64,000 nt of DNA, taken from the NCBI GenBank assembly GCA_050633625.1, contig JBOEGW010000001.1:1-64000 (forward strand). The letters run 5' to 3'. Source of the DNA: JBOEGW01 sp050633625 (GTDB lineage Bacteria; Pseudomonadota; Alphaproteobacteria; Rhodobacterales; Rhodobacteraceae). The position numbers were made by a program, and so were the translations under genes. The notes beneath the pieces were generated by a model, which was not told where the DNA came from, made no database searches, and was given only the letters and a program-made list of their open reading frames with translations. Of the stretch, positions 51,819-60,440 are shown in pieces. Position 1 is the first letter of the stretch. Every line of letters begins with the position of its first letter.

Positions 51819-53993
51819 CTATCGTCCCCGCCGAGGCTTGCCACCGCGTTGTCCCGGCTTCCCCGCGGTCGAGCGTCCCTTTACGGCTTTTTCGCTCGCA
51901 GCCTCCACCGCGGCTTGGCGCGCGAGGGGGTCATCGGCAATCGCCAGCTCCACCGCCTCCAGACGTTTCAGCTCATCACGCAAGCGCGCCGCCTCTTCGA
52001 ACTCCAAATTCTCTGCCGCCGTTTGCATTTGTGCGCGCAGCCCATCGAGATGCGCCATGAGGTTTGCGCCGATCATGGGCGTGTCGACCTTCGCCGTGAC
52101 CCGGTTCATATCCGTATCGCCCTCGTAAAGCCCGGCGAGCACGTCCTCGACGTTCTTTTTCACGGTGGCGGGGGTGATTCCATGTTCTTCATTGTAGGCC
52201 ACTTGACGTTTGCGGCGGCGTTCGGTTTCCGCCAAGGCGCGCTCCATGCTGCCGGTGATGCGATCCGCATACATGATCACACGGCCCTCAGCGTTGCGTG
52301 CTGCCCGGCCAATCGTTTGCACGAGAGAGGTTTCTGAACGCAAGAACCCTTCCTTATCCGCATCCAAAATCGCAACCAACCCACATTCCGGAATGTCCAA
52401 ACCTTCGCGCAAAAGGTTGATCCCGATCAGCACGTCAAATGCCCCAAGCCGCAAATCACGCAGGATTTCAATGCGTTCCAAAGTGTCGATATCGGAATGC
52501 ATATAGCGCACCCGAATGCCCTGTTCGTGCAAGTACTCTGTCAGGTCTTCTGCCATGCGTTTTGTCAGGGTGGTGACGAGCGTGCGCATGTCCTTGGCGG
52601 CGACTTTGCGCACCTCATCCAACAAATCATCGACTTGCATTTCGACAGGGCGGATCTCGATCTCCGGCTCAAGCAGCCCGGTGGGGCGGATCACCTGTTC
52701 GGTAAACACCCCCGCCGTGTTCTCCAGCTCCCATTTGCCCGGCGTTGCGGAAACGAAAATGGATTGCGGGCGCATGGCATCCCATTCCTCAAATTTGAGC
52801 GGCCGATTGTCCATGCAAGACGGCAGGCGGAACCCATGTTCCGCAAGGGTGGATTTGCGCCGGAAGTCGCCCTTATACATGCCGCCGATTTGCGGCACGC
52901 TCACATGGCTTTCATCCGCGAAGACGATGGCATTGTCAGGGATATACTCAAACAAGGTGGGAGGTGGCTCGCCCGGGGCACGGCCCGTGAGGTAACGAGA
53001 ATAGTTCTCGATGCCATTGCAATATCCGGCGGCTTCCAACATTTCGAGATCGAATTTCGTACGCTGTTCAATGCGTTGCGCCTCAAGAAGTTTGCCCTCT
53101 TTTTCGTAATACGCAAGGCGCAGGCGCAGTTCTTCTTTGATGTTCTTGATCGCTTGGCGCACCGTTGGCGTGGGCGTCACATAATGCGAGTTGGCATAAA
53201 TGCGAACCTTTTGCAGGTTATCGGTCTTGGCTCCGGTGAGCGTGTCAAATTCGGTGATCGATTCAAGCTCTTCACCGAAAAACGAAAACCGCCAGCCGCG
53301 ATCTTCAAGGTGCGAGGGCCAGACCTCAAGGCTATCGCCGCGCACCCGAAAACAGCCCCGCGAAAACGCATTGTCGTTGCGGGTGTATTGCTGAACGATA
53401 AGTTCGCGCATCAATTCGCGCTGGTCGTATTCTTCGCCCACAGCAATGTCTTGGGTCATCGCGGTGTAGGTTTCCGGGCTGCCGATCCCGTAAATGCAGG
53501 ACACCGACGCAATGATGATCACATCGTCGCGTTCCAACAGCGAGCGCGTGGCCGAGTGGCGCATGCGGTCGATCTGCTCATTGATCTGGCTTTCCTTCTC
53601 AATAAAGGTATCGGTGCGCGCCACATAGGCTTCGGGTTGGTAGTAGTCATAAAAACTGACGAAATATTCGACAGCGTTATCAGGGAAAAACCCTTTAAAT
53701 TCGCCGTAGAGCTGCGCGGCGAGGGTTTTGTTCGGCGCCAAGATAATCGCGGGGCGTTGGGTTTCTTCAATGATTTTGGCCATTGTGAAGGTCTTGCCGG
53801 TGCCTGTTGCGCCGAGCAACACCTGATCGCGTTCACCGTCATAGATGCCCGAGGCCAGCTCCTTGATGGCCGTTGGCTGGTCGCCAGCGGGGCTGAAGTC
53901 GGTGTGCATCACGAAACGCTTGCCGCCCTCAAGTTTTTCGCGGACCTGCGGCGGGTTGCCGTCTTCGCGGCGATCTGTGGATACAAAGGGCAT
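51819..53993 (-). CDS. uvrB: excinuclease ABC subunit B
   Basis: A 724-residue UvrB, the damage-verifying helicase of nucleotide excision repair. Walker A GATGTGKTFT (about 60-69), the beta-hairpin region YYDYYQPEAY-like FYDYYQPEAYVARTDTFIEK, DESH box (FADESHVSVPQIGGM), helicase motif GLDIPECGLVAILDADKEGFLRSETSLVQTIGRAARN and a C-terminal UVR motif (AAENLEFEEAARLRDELKRLE) are present. A short basic Gly-rich tail ends the protein. Length is slightly above E. coli UvrB (673). Confidence 0.97.
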   Translation of the reverse strand: MPFVSTDRREDGNPPQVREKLEGGKRFVMHTDFSPAGDQPTAIKELASGIYDGERDQVLLGATGTGKTFTMAKIIEETQRPAIILAPNKTLAAQLYGEFKGFFPDNAVEYFVSFYDYYQPEAYVARTDTFIEKESQINEQIDRMRHSATRSLLERDDVIIIASVSCIYGIGSPETYTAMTQDIAVGEEYDQRELMRELIVQQYTRNDNAFSRGCFRVRGDSLEVWPSHLEDRGWRFSFFGEELESITEFDTLTGAKTDNLQKVRIYANSHYVTPTPTVRQAIKNIKEELRLRLAYYEKEGKLLEAQRIEQRTKFDLEMLEAAGYCNGIENYSRYLTGRAPGEPPPTLFEYIPDNAIVFADESHVSVPQIGGMYKGDFRRKSTLAEHGFRLPSCMDNRPLKFEEWDAMRPQSIFVSATPGKWELENTAGVFTEQVIRPTGLLEPEIEIRPVEMQVDDLLDEVRKVAAKDMRTLVTTLTKRMAEDLTEYLHEQGIRVRYMHSDIDTLERIEILRDLRLGAFDVLIGINLLREGLDIPECGLVAILDADKEGFLRSETSLVQTIGRAARNAEGRVIMYADRITGSMERALAETERRRKRQVAYNEEHGITPATVKKNVEDVLAGLYEGDTDMNRVTAKVDTPMIGANLMAHLDGLRAQMQTAAENLEFEEAARLRDELKRLEAVELAIADDPLARQAAVEAASEKAVKGRSTAGKPGQRGGKPRRGR

Positions 53994-54464
53994 TGAATTC
54001 TCCTGTTAACCCTTAACTTGACCCCTTTTTGTTCTCTTTCAACCCCAAATCGGCGCTCCTCATAAATGGCGAGTAGGGGCAGAGTGGCCCGGCTGATAAA
54101 GTTAAGAGAGCATAAATTGTTGCAAAAACGACTGCCAATCGGTAGGCGGCGCGAAGATTGTGCGTAAATAACTGAAATAGTTAACAATTCCTTACCACTT
54201 TAGCGTGAATTTTCGCAAATTAATCGCGTAAAGGTATAGTTTTTCCTTGCGCGGATCAGGGCAGTGCGTTTACCTTGATAGCGCAAGCAGCAGACCTGGC
54301 TGTCGGTCCTGACGAAACACCCACCCCACCCCTCGCTCCCTCGTCAGAGACCGGCAGTCACTTGCGCTTCACCAATCCCACAGTTTCACAGCCCTTTTCG
54401 CGAGATTTGACTTGCGCAACAGAGGGCCATTTTGGATAACGCTAGGAACGACAAGGAGACTGCC
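53994..54464. other. intergenic region between uvrB and the NDUFS4-like gene
   Basis: About 470 bases without a supported gene. It holds the divergent promoters. A pyrimidine-rich stretch of C-blocks lies around 54319-54345. No SOS box, RNA gene or riboswitch was recognised. Confidence 0.4.
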
Positions 54465-54776
54465 ATGCGCGCCCGTATTTACCAACCAGCCCGAAACGCC
54501 ATGACCTCTGGTCAGGCGAAAACCAAGATTTGGTTTCTTGAGTTCGCGCCTGAGGGCGGTAAGGACGTGGATCCTTTGATGGGATGGACAAGTTCGTCGG
54601 ACACCCAAGCGCAGGTCAAATTGCGCTTTGACAGCAAAGCCGCTGCCTTAGCCTATGCGAAAGAGCATGGCATTGAGGCAACGATCTCTGAGCCACATAA
54701 ACGCAAACCCAATCTGCGCCCCGGCGGTTATGGCGATAACTTTGCGACAAACCGTCGTCAGGTCTGGACGCACTAA
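54465..54776 (+). CDS. NADH dehydrogenase accessory subunit, NDUFS4-like
   Basis: A 103-residue ETC complex I conserved-region protein, the bacterial counterpart of the NDUFS4 (18 kDa) subunit. RIYQPARNAMTSGQAKTKIWFLEF, DPLMGWTSSSDTQAQVKLRF and the C-terminal NRRQVWTH are hallmarks. It binds the peripheral arm of complex I on the cytoplasmic side. AAGGAG lies seven bases before the ATG; the open frame from 54432 is not needed. It is typical of alphaproteobacteria and supports the taxonomic reading. Confidence 0.93.
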   Translation: MRARIYQPARNAMTSGQAKTKIWFLEFAPEGGKDVDPLMGWTSSSDTQAQVKLRFDSKAAALAYAKEHGIEATISEPHKRKPNLRPGGYGDNFATNRRQVWTH

Positions 54777-54892
54777 GCGCACTTTATATCTCGTCGATTT
54801 GGGCCTCGCGGATTGCGGGGCCTTTTTGATTGGGATTTTCATAAGGGGGACTGCGCCCTCAGGGGGTGCCCGTCAGCGATGCTGCCGGGCGG

Positions 54893-54926
54893 CGCCTCCG
54901 GCGGAGGTATTTTTGAAACAAGGAAG
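54893..54926 (+). repeat. dispersed hairpin repeat with (C)AAGGAAG tail (copy 3)
   Basis: GCGCCTCCGGCGGAGG followed by TATTTTTGAAACAAGGAAG. It lies between the convergent NDUFS4-like and alpha/beta hydrolase genes. Confidence 0.75.
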
Positions 54927-54961
54927 GGCGGATCAAAAGGCGCGCTGAGATCGGACGTTTG

Positions 54962-55717
54962 TTATGCGTCTAGGAAGACCCTTGCTGTGGCTTCAAACGC
55001 CCGGGGCTTTTCGGCGTGCAGCCAATGGCCTGCACCGGGGATTTTCGCAAAACGCGCCTTTGGGAACAGTGCTTTGATGATTGGGCGGTGTTCGGCCAAA
55101 ACGTAATCGCTCTCCCCTCCAGACAAAAACAGCGTCGGCCCTCCAAAGCTCCCTTTGACGTCTGGAAAGCCAACAATCGCTGGCATTTCGCGCGCTAAGA
55201 CATCCAAGTTGAGGCGCCAGCGTTTTTGCTTCACATCCAAGGATTGCAGCAAAAACGACCGTACGGATGCGTCTTCAATCTTGCCGGCGAGCGCGCGATC
55301 CGCATCCCCACGTGTGGCAATCGCGGTTAAATCCAGCGAGGTCATCGCCTCAATGTAATGCAACTGACTGTGCCCATAGGTCACGGGCGCAATATCAGCC
55401 ACAAGGAGCCGGCGCAGCGCGGTTGGGTGTTTGAGGGCAGCAACCATCGCGGCCTTTCCGCCCATTGAGTGCCCGATCAAATCAACCTGCGGGCCGAGAG
55501 TGCTCACGACCTCAAGAAGGTCGTCCGCCATATCGTCATAGGTCTGGCTGTCCGCGCGCGGGCTGTCGCCATGATTGCGCATGTCCACAGTATAAACCGG
55601 CCGCGTGTCAGACAGGCGTTTGGCAATCACCCCCCAATTGCGCCCAGAGCCAAACAACCCGTGGACAATCAAGAGGGGCGTGCCGCTCGCGCCTTCATAT
55701 CGCTGAATTTCCAACAT
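54962..55717 (-). CDS. alpha/beta hydrolase (YbfF-like esterase)
   Basis: A 251-residue alpha/beta hydrolase. The oxyanion region LLIVHGLFGSGRNWG (about 15-29), nucleophile elbow DLIGHSMGG (Ser at about 84) and the late catalytic His in IPGAGHWLHAEKP are seen. It resembles E. coli YbfF, an acyl esterase. The natural substrate is unknown. Confidence 0.88.
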   Translation of the reverse strand: MLEIQRYEGASGTPLLIVHGLFGSGRNWGVIAKRLSDTRPVYTVDMRNHGDSPRADSQTYDDMADDLLEVVSTLGPQVDLIGHSMGGKAAMVAALKHPTALRRLLVADIAPVTYGHSQLHYIEAMTSLDLTAIATRGDADRALAGKIEDASVRSFLLQSLDVKQKRWRLNLDVLAREMPAIVGFPDVKGSFGGPTLFLSGGESDYVLAEHRPIIKALFPKARFAKIPGAGHWLHAEKPRAFEATARVFLDA

Positions 55718-55785
55718 GCTCCCTCCTAGCGCAGGATGGTTGAGCCGGAAAGCCCCTTCGCATAGGTTCGCAATAGGGGGACAAG

Positions 55786-56148
55786 ATGGAGCTGCATGCG
55801 CGCGCCGAAAAACTAGCCAAGTTGATGGAAGAGCGCCTTGATGTGCTGGGGTCCGGGCTTGATGTCAAACTGAGCCGAGTCGGCAAACGGCTGCCCAAAA
55901 GCTATCATCAAGACGTGGAGTGCATACTGCTCGCAGTGCATATGGACGAGAATCCGAAACTTGCGCCGCAAATAGACTGGCAAGACCTCGACCTTCGGTT
56001 CGCACGGGTTGAGCGCTACCTGCGGTCCGTCAGCCCGTGGACGCGCCGTCAAACTCTTGTGCTCAAATGGCTCGCTGTGAACGCGCTGAACATCCTCTTG
56101 ATTATAGCGCTTTTCATTTTTGTCTTGATCTCGCGCGGTTTGGTTTAG
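55786..56148 (+). CDS. hypothetical protein with C-terminal membrane anchor
   Basis: A 120-residue protein, not recognised. Helical, charged N-terminal 90 residues are followed by one membrane segment (LAVNALNILLIIALFIFVLI, about 95-114) and a very short tail, a tail-anchored layout. It lies 78 bp before the TetR gene, on the same strand. Confidence 0.6.
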   Translation: MELHARAEKLAKLMEERLDVLGSGLDVKLSRVGKRLPKSYHQDVECILLAVHMDENPKLAPQIDWQDLDLRFARVERYLRSVSPWTRRQTLVLKWLAVNALNILLIIALFIFVLISRGLV

Positions 56149-56226
56149 CCAAGGCTGGCATCATGGCGCGCGCTCAGCTAATCCTTGTGAACGCGGTTCA
56201 ATATCGCGCCATCAAGAAGGACTACC

Positions 56227-56820
56227 ATGGCCTCGAAAACCGAAGAACGCCGCGCGGCTTTGGCGCTCGCGCTGACGGATGCGGCCCAAAGCATCATCGC
56301 GCAAAAAGGACTCGCGCAGCTCAAAGCGCGCGATCTCGCAAATATGGCGGGCTGCTCGCTGGGGGCGATTTATAACGTCTACGATGATTTGACGGCTTTG
56401 GTGATGGCGGTGAATGGGCGCACATTTCGCGCGCTTGGTGCGCAGGTTGCGGCAAGCCAAGGGGGGATGGACGGGGCCAAGCCGCATGACTGTTTGATCG
56501 AAATGTCGGCGGCCTATTTGGACTATGCAGCGCAAAACACCCATCTTTGGCGCGCACTGTTTGAACTGGATATGCCACGCGATTCGCAAATCCCGGCGTG
56601 GTACTTGGCTGAATTGTCCGCTCTTTTCGATCACATCAAAGCGCCACTCAAGAGAATCTACCCCGAAAAAGACGCCCAAGAGATCGACCTTTTGGTCCGC
56701 GCACTTTTCTCCTCTATTCACGGCATCGTCCTTCTGGGCTTGGAGCAGCGCATTTCAGGAGTGCCTCCCAAAGACATCCAAAGAATGATCTCAGCGATCC
56801 TGCGGGAAATAGGCAACTAG
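56227..56820 (+). CDS. TetR-family regulator of the PspA-like operon
   Basis: A 197-residue TetR-type repressor. The helix-turn-helix is clear: ARDLANMAGCSLGAIYNVYDDLTALV (about 37-62). The C-terminal domain fits a TetR C-terminal ligand pocket (FELDMPRDSQIPAWYLAEL). AAGGA precedes the ATG. It lies 106 bp before the PspA-like gene, and two identical palindromes in that gap are its likely binding sites, giving repression of the PspA-like gene. Confidence 0.88.
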   Translation: MASKTEERRAALALALTDAAQSIIAQKGLAQLKARDLANMAGCSLGAIYNVYDDLTALVMAVNGRTFRALGAQVAASQGGMDGAKPHDCLIEMSAAYLDYAAQNTHLWRALFELDMPRDSQIPAWYLAELSALFDHIKAPLKRIYPEKDAQEIDLLVRALFSSIHGIVLLGLEQRISGVPPKDIQRMISAILREIGN

Positions 56821-56829
56821 TCGCTTTTT

Positions 56830-56842
56830 TGAACATTGTTCA
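56830..56842. promoter_or_regulatory. operator-like palindrome TGAACATTGTTCA (site 1)
   Basis: TGAACA-T-TGTTCA, a perfect dyad around a central T, 10 bp after the TetR stop and just upstream of the predicted -35 element of the PspA-like gene. Confidence 0.75.
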
Positions 56843-56850
56843 TTTTTTTC

Positions 56851-56878
56851 TTGCAAAGCGATCTTCACGGCTTATGTT
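56851..56878 (+). promoter_or_regulatory. predicted sigma-70 promoter of the PspA-like gene
   Basis: TTGCAA (56851-56856) and TATGTT (56873-56878) are 16 bp apart and lie between the two TGAACATTGTTCA palindromes. Confidence 0.45.
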
Positions 56879-56885
56879 GAATTCA

Positions 56886-56898
56886 TGAACATTGTTCA
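56886..56898. promoter_or_regulatory. operator-like palindrome TGAACATTGTTCA (site 2)
   Basis: Identical to site 1, 56 bp downstream, and placed over the expected transcription start. A repressor bound here would block the promoter directly. Confidence 0.75.
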
Positions 56899-56926
56899 AA
56901 AAATTGAAAAGCCAATGGAGGTCAAA

Positions 56927-57613
56927 ATGTTCCGCACGCTAAAAACACTGTTTGATGGGGCGAATGCCCGCGCTGAAGAGGGGGTGCGCGCGGCGTATTC
57001 CGTTGAACTCATTGATCAAAAAATCCGCGAAGCGATGGATGGGTTGAAACAAGCCAAATTGACTCTTGCCGGGTTCATCCAACGCAAACGCGCCGAACAA
57101 AAACATATCGAGACCCTCGATCATCGCATTCAAGATCTGACCCAACGGGCCCAAGAGGCGCTAAAAGGAGAGCGCGAGGATCTCGCAAGCGAAGCCGCCC
57201 GCGCCATTGCAGACCTTGAGAACGAGCGGACAACGCGCAGCCAGACCCGAGACCGTCTGGACACTCGGATCATGCGGCTTGAAAGCACGATCGAGAGCGT
57301 CAATCGCCGGATCATAGACCTGAAACAGGGGGCAATCGCAGCCCGCGCCGCGAAATCCGAACACAGGATGCAAGACCGCCTCAACAACACCTTGAACGGA
57401 GGGGATGCGCTTGGAGAAGCGGAGGAACTGATCAAAGGGGTGCTCAACGCAGACGATCCGTTCGAGCAGGCCGAAATCCTGCGCGACATCGACGCCGGTC
57501 TGGATGGCACAGACGCCGCCAGCAAACTCGAAAACGCCGGCTTTGGCGCAGCTTCAAAATCCAGCGCGCAAAACGTGCTGGAGCGCCTCAAGGCCGATGC
57601 CAATTCCAAATGA
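56927..57613 (+). CDS. PspA/IM30-family coiled-coil protein
   Basis: A 228-residue, mostly helical protein of PspA/IM30 shape: MFRTLKTLFDGANARAEE at the N-terminus, then long coiled coils rich in Arg, Glu and Gln with TLAGFIQRKRAEQKHIETLD. PspA-family proteins assemble on the inner membrane and protect it under stress. The start at 56927 follows GGAGG; the ATG at 56885 lies inside the operator and adds residues foreign to the family. The YiaAB-like membrane gene follows 59 bp downstream. Confidence 0.8.
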   Translation: MFRTLKTLFDGANARAEEGVRAAYSVELIDQKIREAMDGLKQAKLTLAGFIQRKRAEQKHIETLDHRIQDLTQRAQEALKGEREDLASEAARAIADLENERTTRSQTRDRLDTRIMRLESTIESVNRRIIDLKQGAIAARAAKSEHRMQDRLNNTLNGGDALGEAEELIKGVLNADDPFEQAEILRDIDAGLDGTDAASKLENAGFGAASKSSAQNVLERLKADANSK

Positions 57614-57672
57614 CCGAGTGACCCTGTGTGGGGGCACCTAACTCAATACCGACTTAAACTAGGAGTAAACTC

Positions 57673-57948
57673 ATGTTGACCGATCGCAATGATAACGCAC
57701 TTATCCTGTTCCTGAACCTTGCCGGCGTGGTGCTGGCCTATGGCTTGCTGGGCCTGTCGCTCTACCTCTCGACAGACGTTCCCCTCTCGACCAAAGGCTA
57801 CTGGGGCATGGGGGTCGTGCTCTTGACCCTCTCGCTCATCAACGTCGTGAAGTACCGTTTTGAAGGCAAAGCCTCAGAAACGCGCCTGAACCGGATTGAA
57901 GAAGCGCGCAACGAAAAAATGCTTGAGGAGCTTATTTCTGATAAATAA
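57673..57948 (+). CDS. YiaA/YiaB-type two-helix membrane protein
   Basis: A 91-residue protein with two membrane helices (about 10-32 and 42-60). LSTKGYWGMGVVLLTLSLINV followed by KYRFEG resembles the YiaAB two-helix domain. A charged cytoplasmic tail completes it. Placed after the PspA-like gene, it may work with it at the membrane; function unknown. Confidence 0.7.
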   Translation: MLTDRNDNALILFLNLAGVVLAYGLLGLSLYLSTDVPLSTKGYWGMGVVLLTLSLINVVKYRFEGKASETRLNRIEEARNEKMLEELISDK

Positions 57949-58063
57949 CAAAGGGTTGTAACGAGTGAAAAGGTGCGCGCCCCTCGGCCATTTGGTCGGG
58001 GGGCGATTTTTCGCGCCGCCCCAAGAGCGCGCGACACCAAAGGAACAGGCCCGGTCCGCCCCC

Positions 58064-58178
58064 TTCTTTGGTTTTTAAATACCTCGGGGGTGCGGGGGCA
58101 GAGCCCCCGCGAAAAAAGTGCGGTTCGGGGGCAGAGCCACAGTCACAATATTGCGGTGCGGGGGCAGAGCCCCCGCGA
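58064..58178 (-). repeat. cluster of three hairpin repeats downstream of glyA (copy 4)
   Basis: Read on the minus strand, a GCGGGGGCTCTGCCCCCGC hairpin is followed by ACCCCCGAGGTATTT and AAAAACCAAAGAAG (58064-58110). A degenerate unit lies at about 58120-58138 and another good unit at about 58156-58177. It sits between the convergent YiaAB-like and glyA genes and is likely to terminate transcription from both sides. Confidence 0.75.
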
Positions 58179-58202
58179 GAAAATTCTGTGTTGCGGCCGG
58201 AC

Positions 58203-59495
58203 CTACAGGTTCGGGTACAGCGGGAAACGCGCCGTCAGAGCAGCCACCTTGTCACGCACCGCCGCTTCGACCTCCGCATTGCCCTCTTCGCCATTGGCCG
58301 CCAAGCCGTCAACGACCTCAACGATCAAGTCAGCGATTTCACGAAACTCCGCTTCGCCAAACCCGCGCGTTGTCCCCGCTGGCGTCCCAAGGCGCACACC
58401 AGAGGTGATCATCGGCGGTTCAGGGTCAAACGGAATACCGTTTTTGTTGCAAGTAATATGCGCGCGCCCAAGGGCGGCTTCGGTGATTTTCCCGTTCACG
58501 CCTTTCGGGCGCAAATCCACAAGCATCACATGCGTATCTGTCCCGCCCGTGACGATATCCAGCCCACCTTTCATCAACTGATCAGCAAGCGCCTGCGCGT
58601 TCACCACGACCTGTTTCGCGTAGGTCTTGAACTCAGGACGCAACGCCTCACCAAAGGCCACGGCCTTCGCCGCGATCACATGCATCAAAGGCCCACCTTG
58701 AATGCCTGGGAAAATCGCGGAGTTCACCTTTTTGGCGATCTCAACATCGTTGGTGAGGATCATGCCACCGCGCGGACCGCGCAGGGTTTTATGGGTGGTC
58801 GTGGTGGCCACATGGGCGTGCGGGAATGGCGAAGGGTGCTGACCACCCGCCACAAGCCCGGCGAAATGCGCCATGTCGACCATGAGAAACGCGCCAACAC
58901 TATCCGCGATCTCGCGCATTTTGGCAAAATCAACCTGGCGCGGAATTGCCGAGCCGCCGGCGATAATGAGCTTGGGCTGATGCTCGGTGGCCAGCGCTTG
59001 CACCTCGTCATAGTCAATACGTTGATCCTGCTGGCGCACGCCATATTGAATGGCATTGAACCACTTACCCGATTGGTTCGGCTTCGCCCCATGGGTGAGG
59101 TGCCCGCCCGCGTCCAAAGACATGCCAAGGATCGTGTCGCCGGGCGTCAAAAGCGCCTGATAGACCCCCTGGTTGGCTTGAGAGCCGGAGTTTGGTTGCA
59201 CGTTCGCATAGGCACAGCCGAACAATTCCTTGGCGCGATCGCGCGCGAGGTTCTCAGCGACATCAACATATTCGCACCCGCCATAGTAGCGCCGTCCCGG
59301 GTATCCTTCGGCGTATTTGTTCGTCAAAACAGTGCCTTGCGCTTCCATAACCGCAGCGGACACAATGTTCTCGGAGGCGATCAGTTCGATCTCATCGCGC
59401 TGGCGGCCCAGCTCGTCGGTGATCGAGCCCCAAAGCTCTGGGTCACGGGTGGCGAGGCTTTCGGTGAAAAAACCAGCATCTTTGATATCGGACAT
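58203..59495 (-). CDS. glyA: serine hydroxymethyltransferase
   Basis: A 430-residue PLP enzyme that interconverts serine and glycine with tetrahydrofolate. The IELIASENIVS block (about 34-44), YAEGYPGRRYYGGCEYVD, and the PLP-lysine motif VATTTTHKTLRGPRGGMIL are all present. The start at 59495 gives the standard N-terminus; the frame runs open to 59666 over nadK. It is divergent from nadK, with about 170 bp between. Confidence 0.97.
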   Translation of the reverse strand: MSDIKDAGFFTESLATRDPELWGSITDELGRQRDEIELIASENIVSAAVMEAQGTVLTNKYAEGYPGRRYYGGCEYVDVAENLARDRAKELFGCAYANVQPNSGSQANQGVYQALLTPGDTILGMSLDAGGHLTHGAKPNQSGKWFNAIQYGVRQQDQRIDYDEVQALATEHQPKLIIAGGSAIPRQVDFAKMREIADSVGAFLMVDMAHFAGLVAGGQHPSPFPHAHVATTTTHKTLRGPRGGMILTNDVEIAKKVNSAIFPGIQGGPLMHVIAAKAVAFGEALRPEFKTYAKQVVVNAQALADQLMKGGLDIVTGGTDTHVMLVDLRPKGVNGKITEAALGRAHITCNKNGIPFDPEPPMITSGVRLGTPAGTTRGFGEAEFREIADLIVEVVDGLAANGEEGNAEVEAAVRDKVAALTARFPLYPNL

Positions 59496-59669
59496 GGCGC
59501 GTACTCCTGTGGCAGCTGAACTTGCGCGGTTCACTACGGCATATTGGCGCGCTGGGGAAGAGGCGAGCGCGCGAAACCTAACGAAAAGCACGGCACTTCT
59601 GGCCTTAGAGGGAAACTTGTGCTTCTTTCGGAACCAAAGCGACGCATATGAAACACAATGGGACATGTC

Positions 59670-60431
59670 ATGGGACCGAAACTTGCCTTTTTGGCCTCAG
59701 ATGCGCCTTCCGCCCAAGAGGCGTTGAGCGAGCTGACAAAGCGCTACGGTCAGGTTGCGCCGGAGGCCGCGGAGGTGATCGTGGCGCTGGGCGGCGATGG
59801 CTTCATGCTGAACACCCTGCATAGCACGCAAGCCCTCGATGTGCCTGTTTACGGCATGAACCGGGGCACCGTTGGCTTTTTGATGAATGAATTCGCGGTT
59901 TATGGGCTTGAAGAACGCCTGTCTGATGCGGAAACCGAGGTGATCAACCCGCTGCGTATGCGCGCCACGCGCCCGGATGGCGAGGTGGTCGAAGCCTTGG
60001 CGATCAATGAGGTGTCGATGCTGCGCGCCGGGCCGCAGGCGGCGAAACTGGCGATTTCGGTGGATGGGCGGCAACGACTTGAGGAATTGGTCTGTGATGG
60101 TGCGCTGATCTCAACGCCCGCAGGATCAACCGCGTATAATTATTCCGCGCATGGGCCGATTTTGCCGATTGGTTCGGATGTTTTGGCCTTGACCGCTATC
60201 GCCCCGTTTCGTCCTCGGCGCTGGCGTGGCGCATTGTTGCCAAAACTGGCGCGCGTGCGGTTCGATGTTCTGGACCCGGTGAAACGCCCGGTCATGGCCG
60301 ATGCCGACAGCCGGACCGCCGGGGTAGTGACCTCCGTCGAGGTCGAAAGCGCGCAAGATATACGACATAAGGCGCTGTTTGATCCCGGTCACGGCCTTGA
60401 GGAGCGTTTGATCCGCGAACAGTTCGTGTAA
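59670..60431 (+). CDS. nadK: NAD kinase
   Basis: A 253-residue NAD kinase that makes NADP. The GGDGFMLNTLH motif (about 42-52), MNRGTVGFLMNEF, and STPAGSTAYNYSAHGPILP are family hallmarks. Alphaproteobacterial forms have this short length (about 250). The ATG at 59670 places FLASDAP at the N-terminus as in relatives; 59658 is an alternative start. Confidence 0.93.
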   Translation: MGPKLAFLASDAPSAQEALSELTKRYGQVAPEAAEVIVALGGDGFMLNTLHSTQALDVPVYGMNRGTVGFLMNEFAVYGLEERLSDAETEVINPLRMRATRPDGEVVEALAINEVSMLRAGPQAAKLAISVDGRQRLEELVCDGALISTPAGSTAYNYSAHGPILPIGSDVLALTAIAPFRPRRWRGALLPKLARVRFDVLDPVKRPVMADADSRTAGVVTSVEVESAQDIRHKALFDPGHGLEERLIREQFV

Positions 60432-60440
60432 GGCAAAAGG

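Noticed and set aside
52497..53996. 499-codon plus-strand frame opposite uvrB
   Set aside because: uvrB carries every expected motif on the other strand; this frame is a shadow.
54407..54440. TTGACT followed by GGATAAC as a promoter for the NDUFS4-like gene
   Set aside because: The spacing is about 22 bp, too long for a sigma-70 promoter.
58068..59519. 483-codon plus-strand frame opposite glyA
   Set aside because: Antisense to glyA and running through the hairpin repeats; no motif.
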